A DNA stretch of 64,000 bases from Taenia hydatigena (Eukaryota; Platyhelminthes; Cestoda; Cyclophyllidea; Taeniidae): NCBI GenBank assembly GCA_036345935.2, contig JADWOT020001834.1, positions 1-64,000 of the forward strand. Direction: 5' to 3'. The notes under the pieces were generated by a model that saw only the letters and a list, made by a program, of their open reading frames with translations, was not told the origin of the DNA and made no database searches. This document shows, piece by piece, positions 47,301-59,922 of this stretch. Both the position numbers and the translations under genes were made by a program. Each line of letters begins with the position of its first letter. The stretch's first letter is position 1.

Positions 47301-50300
47301 AGTCCAATCATGCTGCTCAAAATTTGGCCTAAGTAAAGAGGAAGTTGGACCCCTTTTAAAAGATTTAGTATGCATTACAACTTCCAATGTTTTCTACACG
47401 AGCTCGCAGTTCGGTTTTCCATTTGTTGGTTCATTTTACCTGATTTGCTGAATTGTGCCACCCATAAGTTTTTAGCTGAAGGAGTCCTTCTAGGAAGCGC
47501 CTAACGAAATATTCGATCACTCGGACAAGACCTGAGCACGGTAATTGGGTCAACAGGCTGTTGATTACGTATTTACTTCTGAAGCCTGCAACTCAATAAA
47601 ATGCCTTGAGTTTGATTTTGCTGTTTAACCTATACGTAGTTAGCGGAGGCAATTGTCCAGCTACCACGTCGGGTTTTTTTGCTAAAATGCACCTGAAGGA
47701 TGTGTTCAATACCTACCAGATCAAGCTATTTAAGGTCAAACGCTACAAGATTACTTGTTGACTCTCGCTATCACTGATGGTACGCTTCAATGCTTTTTTA
47801 AGCTGTACGAAGTCACACTGACATGAAATGCTCATCGTCTATCAGCAACGGCTGACAAACCCTCGAAGTGAACCACAGGCTCCAAACATTATTATTTCGT
47901 TTGGATAGAGGTCTTGCAGCTTCGACGATATGCCGTGCAATACCAAGGGCGAGTTTGTTCTCCATGCTGAGTAAAATGAATGGATAGGCATGAAATACTT
48001 GGTTATTTGGCATTTATTTTTATTTTTTGGATGAGAATCATTAGCATTCAACCACGGAGTGGCAGCAGCTTATTCAACCCCCGAAAAAACGTCGAGGTAA
48101 GTCATGATTCGAGGGCAGGGAGTGTAGTGCTGACGCTCTGAAGAGATGGTGGGAAGGTCTAGTGATATGCCTCAGGAACGAATTCTCTTACAATAAACGC
48201 AGACGAGGGTTTCAACAACTTAGTAAATTAAATGAATGAGTTACGCAAATAACGAACGCATTACATACGCATCGCAATGTAGTTGAAGACTGCTTTAAGT
48301 GACAAATGCCAGCATTGATCCACGAACACCGTTTTTAATGATAGAAGACAGGAAATTATTAAATTGGCTCTAACTATCCTTTCTCCCCTTACGCCTTTAA
48401 GAGACATGCCGTTAGGTGCAAAATTGGTGAACATTTCATCTTCACTTGCCAAGCAACGGCGTAGGGTAGTTGGCTTGGAAAACATTTCGCTGAGTAGCAG
48501 ACTACGGGCAGATTAAAGCAGAGCCAAGGCAGCATCGTTTGATTGGAAGGGTCCACTCATCAGCAGACCCCACAGACACGCTTGATTTGGTATTTGAATC
48601 TGTTTCTCAGAGGAAAATCAAAATCTTATAGTTTATTTGAGGCTCATCCCTTAGTAAAGCCAGATCGCAAAAAGCTTCTTCTCATTTTACAAGTCACATG
48701 CTGCGTTGTCAAGAATTAGTTGAAAATTCTGTGCTTTACTTTTAAAAGCTTTGACTACACCTTTTAGACGCAGTCAAGGTCAGTGACCAAATGAACAGGT
48801 AGTTTAATCCTTGATCGAATGGTCTTCTGGCACACTCTTGCATCTGCCTCCACGAAATGCATGGTGAAAACAGCGAATATCAACGTTACAAGCTTCGCAG
48901 GCTCTTCTTGTCTATCCAGCTGCCATCACCAATATAACCTAAGTGTAAATTGGTCCTACAAATGGTTTTGCTTCTAGTAAACAAGTAGAAAAGTTAACAA
49001 TGAACTCAGCTTAATCGCTAGAAAGAAGCTTATCTTGCAGGATTTAGCCTGGCGTTCCTTCTCTAGACTAAGTGGCAGACGTTTCGGTTGTTGTTGTGGC
49101 GCACACTTCTACTACTTCATACTCTTGTCCCAGCATTGCAATGATACGTGGTCTGGAAATGGTCGGCATGGAAAGAAGATTTGGCAGATTTTGCGGTTTT
49201 GCCTATTTGTGCACTGATCAGACCTTTACATTTAGGCATTCGACGCGATGAGTAAGATGATGTTAGACGGGCGCACAAGGGTCACCAACACGTGAAAATT
49301 CAACAGTTTCCTGTGAGACTTCGTCAGAATCCGCAGAGTCATTAGCATTAGGCAAAATTCTTTCGTGTGACTTCATCTCTCTGCGTTGGAATGCAAGTGA
49401 GTTTTGCGCTCTCGCCGTGAATGGGAATGGAAAGAGCAACAGAGCGGCGTGCAAGAGCACAACACAATAAACTCATTTTCAATCACTTTCTTAAATAAGT
49501 GCAATCAAGTTATGACGAACGAAGTCAGAATGGCATTTTCTGCAGCGATTGCTTATGGCAGTTCTCGTGGTAAACGTTTCCATTGTAAGTCCATTTGCAT
49601 TGTAAAGCGCCTCTAATGGCAATGGACATCGAGGGGCCACAGGTATATCACTGCGGTTCACTTTCTCTGTTTGGATCTCGCTCGTGATGTCTCCTTTTCA
49701 CCCTGTTTCATCCTGCTTTAATTGCAATTTCTATTCTGCAATTTGTTGTCTCACTCAATTAATCTCTCATTTCCCAAAGAAAATGTAACGAATGTGAGCA
49801 GATTAACATGTTAAAGTCCATTTTGAAGCAAGTCTTGGATAACATCTGAGTGTCACTGTTCACTGGCATGACCCGTTTTGTACAGCTTTAGTTTCGATCG
49901 CGTCTCTCCACTTTGTTGTCTCTCATAATTGTTTTCTCATGCTTTTAAGAGAAATGGTAATAAATTGGGTCTGGTTGACACGCTTCACAGTGCATTCCGT
50001 GCTGCTTCCTTTCGCAGTGGGTAAATATGGTAGTCCTTTGTTCGACAAATATTTTTGCGATGCTTTGACTAACACAATGGGCTACCAAACTCCATTTGTT
50101 TGGGATTTGGTGTACCTTAGAGTTTGTTTGTGCTTATTAAAATTTGCTAGCTGTTGCAGTGCTCATCAAAGTGCTTGTGTGAAAGTCAATGTCAGTTAAT
50201 GGCAGATTAGTCGAAGGTAGAATTTTCCGTCACTTTACGTGGAACGGTATAACCGGTGCTCGGAGTCGACAACATCTAGAATCTAAAGAAAACATGCTGG

Positions 50301-51589
50301 AGGAAGTAGGTCTTATCGTCAATAAGTGTAGAGAGTTGTTTTATGGTTAATGCACAAATCTGTATGCTTGAAGGTCTATAGTGTCAGCTTGACTTGGTTG
50401 TCTACCTCCTCTTTCCCAAGGTTATTCGACTAATCTTCACATTAGTTCCTCTTCAGCGTTGTAATTTAATCCGAAGTGCTAATAAGAAAGCGTGGTCTTA
50501 GCCAGGATGTGGCTGATCTTGCATAAAATTGACGTGTCCTCAGCATCTCCGAATAAATATCAGCATAGGGATGGGGCACTACGGCTCTCAAGTTGCGAGT
50601 TGAGCAGTGGTAGAACAACAGGTTCGCCACCTTCATTTGCTACTGCTTGCGCTGCATCCCATCGTTTGCAGCTCTCACGCAAGCAACATGGACAAATTGC
50701 CTCTACCTGGCATGAAGGTTTGCACTAGTTTTATGTGCCGCGTTGCTTAACCTGCCTTTCTTTAGCATCTGCACCTTGTAGCCATTTTACGTGCTAATCT
50801 CTTCCCACCACGGGGGGTTCACTTTAATCTGAATGAAGGCAGAAAGTAGGGGAGCCACAGGAGGAAGAGCGAGACTAAATGCAATGAAGTGAGTCGGTGG
50901 GTGGTAAAGTGTTGGCGACATGTAGAGTCAAAAGTAAATGGACAACCAACTGGCCATCTAACGAAAGACTAAAGGAGATCTTACTAGGCTCAGGATGGAA
51001 CTATTTGAAGCGTATGATGAGGAGAATGAGCCCTTGCACCCATATACACCTAAGTCCATGCGCACACACACCTTCCTACCTGATTCCATGCAATACCAAT
51101 TAAGGTGACCCTCCTAAAAGACGACTATTGAAATGGGCAATAACACACATGCGGGCTTGGGTAGACAAACAGACAGGTAGGCATAAACATATAGTGAAAA
51201 GGGCACAGATAGATTAAAGATGTAAAAGGAATTCTCTGCAAGGTGAATGTAGGAAGTGGGCAATGAGATAGGCGGGCAGGAGTTTGGTCAGTCCACGAAT
51301 TACGAAGCAGTAGCAACGCGTCCACCTTTACTTCCGATGTGGTAAGTGGAGGAAGGAGAGGAGGAGGAGGAGGAAGAAACGGGATTAAGGCGAATTGATG
51401 TAGAAAAGCTAAAGCAGTCAAATGAAACATGAATCGGCGGATTGTTGGCAATACAAGCTAGGTACGCGAAGACAAGCTTTAGTTTCAGGCACAGTGTGGT
51501 TTGGACAAACCTGGTCCGGTTTGCGCTAATCCAAACTGGTCATGCTTCTTTGCTTAACTTAGTCATGTTGCAATTAAGAGAGAGACTAG
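44301..51589. other. Long gene-poor stretch
   Basis: Many short open frames on both strands (for example 46514-46842, 48261-48485 minus, 50492-50728), none with domains, paired splice signals or partners in the window. Two purine- or pyrimidine-rich low-complexity patches occur near 46920-46960 and 51340-51380. No RNA gene was recognised. Confidence 0.45.
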
Positions 51590-51860
51590 TAGAGAGACAG
51601 AGTAGACTCACTAAGAGCGCTCTGGCGGAGGAAGAGGTCGAAAGAGCAGAAGGGAAGAGTGGAGAATTGATGTTAGATTCGAAGGAGGTGAAGGTGAGAG
51701 AAGCGCGAGGAAGGCAGAGGAGCCAGATGTTCTCGTGCAACTAAAGTGGATGACAAAGGAAAAATGTCTTAGTGTAGATGCATTGTAGAGTTGGATGCTT
51801 GGAGCACACACGGTGAGACATAACCTTCTGACACCCATTTTTAGAATGAATGCAGCCAAG
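51590..51860 (+). repeat. Diverged duplicate of 63595-63840
   Basis: Shared order of GGAGAATTGAT, GAAGGTGAG-GAAGCG-GAGGA, and a tail like TTGGATGCTTGGAGCACACAC versus TTGAATGCACGGAGTACACAC. Direct orientation. No shared reading frame. Confidence 0.45.
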
Positions 51861-52204
51861 TTTGTGTGACGTATAATGTTTTCTATAATAGAATGCAATT
51901 TTTCGTAGCTGTTTACCAATTTTCGAGGATGAACTGCATTTGGTTTCGATACACTCGCCAAGATCAATTATACCAGTTGTCCTAAGACTAAGCTTGACGG
52001 TGTTTTGTGTATTTTTAAGAATCCTTACGATTAAAAGATCTTTGCTCGGCAGTGGTTCTTCAAGTTTGGCAGTTTTGCGGTCATCGGTCGTGTTTAGTGC
52101 ACTGTCTGTCCATATAGATGGCACGTTGCGTGCTTTGATTGCAGCATTTTTTTGGTTAGATGAGCTCCGTTAGTTAAAGAAGGGAAGAAACTGTTCCATT
52201 TTAG

Positions 52205-52384
52205 GCTTCGCATGAAGCCAATGATGGTCCAAACCTTCAGGATGGCAAGAACGTACCTGTCTGTGGTGGTGCACCTAATGTGCTCCAAGGGATTGCTGAA
52301 AAAGCGCAGAATTTGAAGTTTGAGTTCTCTCTTACTCTCCACTCCGACCTAGAGGTTGGTGTGATCTGTGCTGTGCCTCAATGA
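52205..52384 (+). CDS. Candidate duplicated exon (copy in 52185-53465)
   Basis: Preceded by the acceptor TTCCATTTTAG. 59 codons to TGA, containing NLQDGKNVPVCGG and LQGIAEKAQNLKFEF. A donor CAG-like GAG|GTTGGT at about 52354-52360 would leave the codon phase at 0 and could join to the exon candidate at 52731. The gap-free homologue is at 31970-32128 (minus). The peptide looks like ordinary globular protein, but the difference pattern does not show constraint, and no family was recognised. No upstream exon could be fixed. The frame at 51940-52173 ends before the acceptor. Confidence 0.38.
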   Translation, partial: ASHEANDGPNLQDGKNVPVCGGAPNVLQGIAEKAQNLKFEFSLTLHSDLEVGVICAVPQ

Positions 52385-52730
52385 ATCCGTTGTGCATCCT
52401 TTTCCCGAAGTCTATTCACAAATGCGATGCGACAGCTACATTTTGCAAATTGTTACAGTAACCATATCGGTCGAATTTATCGTGTTCATTGGACGCGGAT
52501 GTAGCTGCAGTTCCCTCCGAAAAGGTACTTGAGTATGTTCTTCTCCACTAAGGAACTGAATGTCGTCTCCTGTAACTTTAGTAGAAGCAATCGGACCAAG
52601 CTTAAGCCAAAGTTGTAAAGATTTTGCTGCGACCGCTGCGCCAACGTGCATCCTACTTTAGCGTCGCACAGCGTATCAATCCGCTGCCTTGATTGACATT
52701 GTTTCTTTAAGTTCGAATTTGTTCCTGCAG

Positions 52731-52931
52731 ATTCGAGGACATTCTTCAAATGGATTAGTTGGTGACTCAGGTGACGGGTGTATGCAAACATTGCATTTCA
52801 CCGCTCGAAATGGGACAACTGAACAAATGAAGCAGCACATTAGCAATTTTTCTTCCGAGTCTGCAAAGGACAGGTACTTCGTTGGGGTCGTGCTGCCGTT
52901 GAAGGGCGTTTTGGCAGTCAGCGGTCGCTGA
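52731..52931 (+). CDS. Candidate downstream exon of the duplicated gene
   Basis: 67 codons entered in phase 0 after the acceptor TTTGTTCCTGCAG, ending in TGA. The peptide includes GDSGDGCMQTLHFT and SAKDRYFVGVVLPLKG. The partner block (31437-31640, minus) keeps the acceptor, the SAKDRYFV part and the same TGA but has several in-frame stops, so it is a pseudo-exon there. The opposite strand here is also open for 118 codons (52676-53032), with good similarity between the copies in that frame, so the coding strand is uncertain. Confidence 0.3.
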   Translation: MRGHSSNGLVGDSGDGCMQTLHFTARNGTTEQMKQHISNFSSESAKDRYFVGVVLPLKGVLAVSGR

Positions 52932-53770
52932 TGAAATTTTGTCGAAACTGTTGGAAGTCTGTCGCGAAGCAGGGTGCAAGCGGTGCTGTGTTGTGACTCC
53001 TGCGCTTCGAAGCGGTAGGCAAAAAGAGCCACGTCAACGAGTGCGATAATTGTGGATGCATGGAGAAAGTTGCTCTTTGATTAAGAGGTGCGTAAAAATG
53101 CACATTTATGCACATCCGAAAAGCCCCTATTTGTGCACGCTACTTGCCGTTTTGTCAACTTTGATGAGGCGTCACGCCTGGGCGCGAGGTGTAGTTTTTG
53201 CATTGGCCACAGCTGCAGTTTGTTCTATGGGAATCCGACGCTGGTTTAGGGCTAAATGTCTCTTCTTACTTTCACATTTCCTACGTGTTCCGCTTGTTCG
53301 CTGCCACCAAATGTTTAGGTGCTTTCACTCAGCACTGGTTTACTTTACTTGTTGGCAGTTTTAACTTTTGTCCCCATTAGCGTTTGGTAATGCCACTGGC
53401 TGATTTTGTCCACTGCGTTCATCTTGTTATCGCTTTCCGTTTGGAAGGGTAGATGGCGTACTTTCGTCCGTTACTCGTTTTTTCATTCCAATATGGCCGG
53501 GAAAGGTTGCGCTTAGCGGGTTTCAATAAATATGCATGTACCTTTTGAGAATCTTGACTGGGACAAGTTTTTTGTGTTCATCACAAAGTATAGTAAATTT
53601 GTAGTTACCGAATTGAGTGTACTGGATGCTGATGGGCAGAACATGGCAGTTTGTTTCATTGCACGTGTGGGCATCTGCAATGGGCTGGAATTGTCAGTTG
53701 CAAATAAGTGTTCGTCTACGTTCGGAACAGTTGCCTTATTTACACACGGTACTTGTTCTACCGTTTTAAG

Positions 53771-53788
53771 CACACACACACACACACA
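53771..53788. repeat. (CA)9 microsatellite
   Basis: Nine CA units, located in the homologue of a (GTGC)-like tract near 17820 of the left arm. The expansion is specific to this arm. Confidence 0.85.
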
Positions 53789-53862
53789 ATGGCTGGCCTA
53801 TTGCAAATGGTATCGGTTGACTTTGGGTGCTGCCATTTGTGTTTGATGCAGTGGAGGTATAA

Positions 53863-54093
53863 GTGAACAAGGCAATGCGGGCGGCGGAGGGGATGTCATC
53901 GGCATCGGGATCGGCATGTCCAAGGTATAGAGGCAAGTGTTTGGCGCACGTGGGCCTCCAACCCTGTACTCAAGAGCTTGACGATATGGGCGTCTGTCTC
54001 GTTCCTTTTTTAAATGCGACGTCTGATGTTGAGTTGACAAGTCCTGCGCAGACATGGGCAAAGGTCGGGTGTGGTCTAGTTCTGCGACATTAG
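53863..54093 (+). CDS. Candidate small ORF of the repeat (right arm)
   Basis: Homologue of 17503-17709. 76 codons from an upstream alternative start, or 66 from the Met that matches the left-arm start. It keeps KCLAHVGLQPCTQELDD and NATSD, and ends LRH-stop directly before the hydrophobic frame. No recognised family. Confidence 0.25.
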   Translation: MNKAMRAAEGMSSASGSACPRYRGKCLAHVGLQPCTQELDDMGVCLVPFLNATSDVELTSPAQTWAKVGCGLVLRH

Positions 54094-54099
54094 CTGGCT

Positions 54100-54372
54100 T
54101 TGCGTCTATCGCATGAGTTTTTATGTGATGGGTCGTCTTTTCTGTGGTATGTGTATGGCAGTGTTGGGAACCTGGATACGGCAGTCGTGGCAAGTAGTGT
54201 CTTGTCCCCGCCTTTCTCTCTACTCATGATATCCCTTTCGACCATCATGCCCATTGTAGGTGTTGTTTTGAGACAATTACTTTGTGAATTGCTGGAATTA
54301 TTTTCTTATTTATTTGCGCCCCTGTTCCTTTTTACTCAGTTGCTTGGTCACTTGTTAGAGATGCAGAGGTAG
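54100..54372 (+). CDS. Candidate hydrophobic ORF of the repeat (right arm)
   Basis: 90 codons. Homologue of 17221-17502, open over the full length with an identical C-terminus (LEMQR-stop). It has shared GNLDTAVVASSVLSPP and a hydrophobic IVGVVLRQLLCELLELF region that would suit a membrane segment. Both arms keep the frame despite about 10 percent difference and no frameshift between them. It may belong with the small ORF upstream as parts of one spliced gene. Unproven. Confidence 0.3.
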   Translation: MRLSHEFLCDGSSFLWYVYGSVGNLDTAVVASSVLSPPFSLLMISLSTIMPIVGVVLRQLLCELLELFSYLFAPLFLFTQLLGHLLEMQR

Positions 54373-54374
54373 AG

Positions 54375-55779
54375 GGCAGGTGAGGCGGCAAAGCTAGTGC
54401 TGGCTGTCGAATGACCTTTTGCGTCATTCCGTATATCTCAATCTCTTCATCCTCCGACCCACCTACATACCTGCCTATCTGTCGATTTTCTGGACTATCG
54501 ATCTGTTCGCCTGTCTCTTTCTCGACCTGCAAACATGTGAGGGTCAATGTGGGCAGCATGCGGTAGGCATATGAGACTGACCGAGACGGATCTGTCCACA
54601 GTGTTCACAGAAAGGATTCAAATAGTTGGCAATAGGTAACCTTGAATGGCCAAGATTTTGGAACGCACTTTAGTCAGGCTAATGCAAAGCTACTGGGGGG
54701 AGGTGAAAACACCAATTTTACGTTGACAGGTCACTCAATTAGCCGAATGAAGGTAAGGGAGGTGGGCAGTTGTCAAGTACTGTGGCTGCAAGAATGCAGG
54801 TGCTGCCGAAGATGAGATGCAGCTAGCTAGCCCACACTAGGCACCCATGGAAGTCGAAGTGAACTGGGTCAAGTCAGTGCAGAGCTGTGCCGATGGCCTT
54901 TCGTGTGCTCCTAAATCCGTTTTCCTACAAGGCGCAGAGAATAAATATTCCAGCGAGTAAGTATGGTATCTGCTACACAAGACTTGGCCCTCAAGTGGGG
55001 GGTCGCGCAAAATGGTCTTAGCTGGTTGGTTGTTCAAAATCATCAAACTCTTGCGAAAAGTTGCGTGCCTCAACGTCATGGTTGTATCTATCGATCCAGA
55101 CCCATCCACATAGGCACGGGATCCACAACCGGGTATCAACATTGTCAGTCTGCATTTCTCTTAGGGGTCGCATTATTAATCGGCCAGTGTCTATCCACAG
55201 GGTTGCAGGACTCATTTAGGGATCACTGCGTCGAACCGTGTCCATCACAATCGGCCTGAGACACATCAACGAGGGCTTGACGCGTAGTGTTTTTACGATT
55301 GGCCTCTGCATCATTACTTCTTCCCACCGTGCTATCGTTCTTGCTTTTGTTGGTGGGCATAGAGTTACTCCTTTCTTTTAGCGTGAGAAGCTGTTCTATC
55401 ATCGTTAGAATGATTAGCGATTTAATTGTGTTGTTTTCTGCACTTTTCATACATTTTCTATTTAACCATACTTAGCGCTTTGCGAGATTTTGGTTAAGTA
55501 GTGCCTTTTTAGGTAATTTTGAGGTTTTTGATTGAAAGTCAACAATTCTTTATTCCCGTTATTCGGTTGGCACTATCTTTTCGCTGATTCCATTTTCGCA
55601 ATTCCCTCGTAAAACCTGATGCGTTTGAAAAGCAGTAAAAAGGCGATTGTTTAGCACGGTGGAGTGTCTTTTGCCCTTTGTTCGTTAGGGTTTTCGTGTC
55701 TCAGATTCAACTGTCGTGGGTAATGGTAAGTAAGTTGACTTCATTTATGAAATTGTAAGTTTTACAATGGTTATGCTGG
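54375..55779. other. Right-arm sequence without a gene
   Basis: Homologue of the left arm's 15729-17220. The frames here do not correspond to frames there. Confidence 0.5.
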
Positions 55780-57575
55780 CCCTCCTTCTTGCGTTGTTTC
55801 ATTCGATCACTACAAATCTTTTTCGTTCGTGTGAAATTTTACCTTTCTGAGGACATAAAAGGAACAACCAGGCATTTTAGTTCTGGCACTTTTAACTTAG
55901 CTTCGTTTTTCTCGTCTCCAAGCTTGTACTTAACTGATCAGCAGGTTCGAATTTTCTTTCCTATCTCTTTTTAACTTCCAACCTCCAAAATTAAGCAGTT
56001 TTTGTCAATCCAGCTTCACGTTCTGTTGTGAATTCTTTTTTCCTGTGCTGCCTTTGCCTTGTGCTTCTAATTGCTTGCCATCCTTAAAGAAGGGTACTTT
56101 TGAGCAGGTTTTATACGCCTTGTTTGTAACAGTTGTTCCTTGTCCTATTCCCCGGGCGACTCTCCTCTGTGTACTGTTTTCCCTCATAGTGATCCCTGCG
56201 ATTTTCACTCCCACTTGCAACTTCTTTTTACTAGAGAATGGCCTCCTAGGTCGTATACAGGTTTAGCATGTGTAGTATCTTTCATGACCTATGAATCCGT
56301 CCCACGGTCGCCAGCGTTTGTCTTCATATAGAGCTGTAAGACGAGTGTATGTGGTCAGCATTTGATCCTGGCCAAACTCAAGCCGACGACCAGGCCGTAG
56401 CGCAAGTGTAGTGCGACGCGTACACGAGACAGCTCCATGCCTATCGCATCAATTCCGGTTTTTCAAACAACCAGCCTTTGTTGTGCCTCTAGTCAGGCAC
56501 AGTGGAAGAGGGATTGCTTTAATAGCAGGCACTGAGTAGTTGTTAAAATGAATTTAGTGATTAGGTGGAGGTAACGGGGTGTTTTGGTGTGGTTGAGCTG
56601 AAGGTGCTCAGTGCGTACTACTCAGAGGCTGATCCTGACTTGCATGACAGGTTGGTCATAAAGGTAATTTCTCTTTCCCTCCATTCCCCACCCTATATTG
56701 CTCTTGAAATCAGATGACAATTTTGGGCTTAATTTGCCGGAACCACTAGTCTGAATGCATTCGTCTCCTACACTGTGTCAAGCCGACGCTGGGAATTATT
56801 AAGTTTAAATAACGAATAAAGGGTCTCAGTAATCATCACTGTGTGGCGGGCTGAAAACCAACATTGGCACCATCGCTACTGACTGATCGACGTCTACACC
56901 GCTCAGGTGTCTAATCGCTGACTAGGTTGACGTCTCCTACTGTTAGGGTTATCCACGATTACAGACGCCTCCATTCACAAGAAACTTGGTTCGTCACGCA
57001 CTTTGTTGTGCATAGGCACTGACACTGGTCTGTGTCATTCTCGATAAATGATGTCTGTTTCGTGTGTAACGTGGACCAGCGCTTACTACTTCACGTGATA
57101 CCGTTGCATCATAGTTGTTCATGCAATTGTACAAAACTGGCACCTCTGTTTAGACCTTATTTCCTTCGTATTGATGGAGGCTTTCCCCAATTCATGCTTG
57201 CTGTTTCCGTTCTGCGGACGAGAAGTCCGCTATCCAAATAGGGATTCGCGTGCAATTTTTCCCTGTGAAAACACCGCTACTATCGTGCAGTTCATGCATC
57301 AAGAGGGAGTGGGGACACTGGAATGGTTAATTGCGTCTCTTGGCAGCGCTTTAGTGTGGAACAGCACAAAACTCTGTAAATTCTGATTCCTTACCGTTCC
57401 TGATGCCTACATCTCCCCCTGAAGCTGTGATGATGTCTCCACAGTGTTGTATGTTCCTGTAAATTCTCCATCATTAGTAAATTTTGGAGTGTTACTCATT
57501 TGTATGTGCTTTCTTTGCAAACAGAGAAACGTGGAAATTGAATGGGTTTACGCAGGTGATGGTAAATTTGCTCTT
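55780..57575 (-). repeat. Internal tandem unit b' of the right arm
   Basis: Inverted partner of 14045-15728 and tandem relative of 57576-58935. Frames at 56045-56266 and 57032-57241 are the same pieces as minus-strand frames in the left arm. They are short and without known domains. Confidence 0.65.
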
Positions 57576-58935
57576 TGATCCCTAAGAGGTTTACTTCGCT
57601 CGTGCGAAATTCTACCTTTGTGAAGGCATGCAGGGAAAAGCAGCAATTTGTTTTAGTTATTTCGCTAGACAAGAATTTTTAACGCAGTTTTGTTTTTCCT
57701 ACTCCCAAGTTTGTCATTGATTTATCTGTAGGTTCAAGATCTGATCGCTCTTTAGCCTTATTAGCCGAACTTAGGCGATTTTTGTCAATCCAGACCGAAG
57801 TTCTCTTATGCATTCCTTATTCCCGTGCTACCTTTGCCCTGGGTCTATAAGAGTTTGCCATTCCTAAAGTGGAGAAATTGATAAGCAGATAATGCACGCT
57901 TTGTTTGTAATGGTTATTCCTTGTCCTATTCATTATGTGAGCCCTCGATGTGTACCACTTTTTCTCATGATAACTCCTGCGATTTTCGCTCCCACTTACA
58001 ACTTCGTCTTAGGTCATCGACAGATTTAGCAAGTGTAGTATTTCTCATAACCCACGAATCCAGCGTTTGTCTTCATGAGGTAAGACGAGTGCACCTGAAG
58101 ACATTGAGTAGTTGTGTCAAGCATACACTGAAAATTGTGAAGTTTGCTTAACAAACAAAGGGTCTCAGGAATTACCACTGTGCGGGTGAGCTAAAAGCCA
58201 ACATTTTCGGGTTAGCCACTGACTGATAGACGTCTGCACCTTTAAAGTGTCGAACTGCTGACTAGGTTGACGCCTCCTGGTACGGGTATCCAATATTGTA
58301 GACGCCTCCTTTCACAAGAAGCTTTATCACCGCACCTCAATATTCACAAGCACTGGTTTGTGCCATTCATGATAAATGATGTCTATTTATCGTGCGGTGT
58401 GACCCATTTCTTACTACCTCGCATGATACCGCTGCATTATGAACGCTCGTGGGAACATAAAGCCAGCACCTCTGTTTCGGGCATTATTTCCTTATTTATC
58501 GAGGCTTTCCAAAATCCATGCCTGCTGTTTTCGTTTCGCAGGTTCAAACGTCGATGGTGTGTGGATTGAATGCTGACGAGAGGCCCGCTGTCCAAAGCGG
58601 ACCATAAGTGTAATTTGTCGGTGTGGAAACACCGCCATCATCGTGAAGACCATAAATACCGCGCATCAAGAGGCAAAGGAGACACTGGAATGATTTGATG
58701 TGTCTTCTGGCAGCACTTTAATGTGTCCTGCATATCCTAAGTCATCATTGTTCCTGATGCCTACATCTCCCTCCCTAAGTTGCGATAATGTCTCTACAGT
58801 GTTGTTTATTCCTGTTCTTTTTCCATCGTTAGCAAATTCAAAAATGTTACCCATCTGTATGTGTTTCTTCGCGAAGAAAGGAACATGGGTTTGCGTAGAT
58901 GATGATAAATTTGCATTTTGATCGACGTGGCCGAG
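57576..58935 (-). repeat. Internal tandem unit a' of the right arm
   Basis: Inverted partner of 12700-14044. The frame at 58700-58921 matches that at 12682-12882 (minus) around MCFFAKKGTWV, but upstream and downstream reading differs. Confidence 0.65.
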
Positions 58936-59922
58936 GTGTGTGAGGTGAGGTGGTCCGCTGTGGTATGCCAAAAGAGTCTCCAGATTGTGGTGAGAGTGCA
59001 GCAGCTAAATTTTGCTACGACTGAATTATTAAATTAAAGTGATTGTTTAGCGCACCGCTTGTGTTAGGGGGCGGGTGGCTCAAGCTAGGTTGTGATAAGT
59101 CTAGGTTGATTTGAATATTAAATTGCAAGTACTAGGACAGGCTGAGACGGCATGTTATCAAAGGACAAACCTGGTGATGCCAATTAGGACTATTTATACA
59201 CAATCACGGGTATTTTGAGCTGATGGGCTGCCCAAAACTTCACTTGTTTCCACTTCTGTATGCCAAAGCAATTCAACGCAAGAGATCGCCAAATCTTCGT
59301 TGATGCTGCAAGTTCGATGAATAAATTTTGCCGGATTCAGACACACGCGTGTAATTAGTGGTAGGCCTTATTCTAATAATGTCTACGAAACTCTTTCACT
59401 TGTTTCTGCATATTGAATGTAGTATGTCACGCATCGTTTGAGACCGTAAATAAATGCGCTTGAGGTATATAATTTCTAAGACGCATTTTAACTACGGATC
59501 GCATATTTTGTTAAGTGAAACAAGTCTTTAAGTCAATTGATTCGCTCATCGCTTTGGAGGTTATCAGCGGTAACTGCTGCTGGTAAAGTGAGTCCTTTGC
59601 TATACTAGAATGTCAAAATTTTGGCAGAAGAGGACCGTACTTTTTTCAGATACTTGTCCTATTCACTGGGAATCGCCTGGCATAAATGAGCTTGCGGGGC
59701 ATGAATTTCAGTGGAACATGTCGCGTCTGGCTGGAGCATAATTTGCTAATCACAAGTCCTTTACCGAGCGATTCAAGGTTGGAATTCTGCCTTTAGCACT
59801 ACTTTGCGCATAATTCAGGTAAGAATTAATTGCATTATATGGTTCCTTATTACTCTTCTCGTGCATAAACCAGCAATATCCATTTACTAGACAATTAAAC
59901 TTTACTGTTTATTCCCAATGGC

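Larger units (their letters stand above)
52185..53465 (+). repeat. Block duplicated in inverse at 30885-32150
   Basis: It adjoins the right arm of the large inverted repeat and appears to belong to the same ancestral unit. This copy is the better preserved of the two in every shared frame. Confidence 0.75.
53738..59922 (-). repeat. Right arm of the ~6.2 kb inverted repeat
   Basis: Inverted partner of 11690-17875. Contains units b' (about 55780-57575) and a' (about 57576-58935), corresponding to left units b and a. Outer boundary near 59922 and inner boundary near 53738. A (CA)9 tract at 53771-53788 replaces a GTGC-type run in the left arm. Confidence 0.85.

Noticed and set aside
52676..53032. 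118-codon minus frame within the duplicated block
   Set aside because: Overlaps the plus-strand exon candidate. Differences between the copies are not biased to third positions, and the other copy has a frameshift, so it is not called separately.
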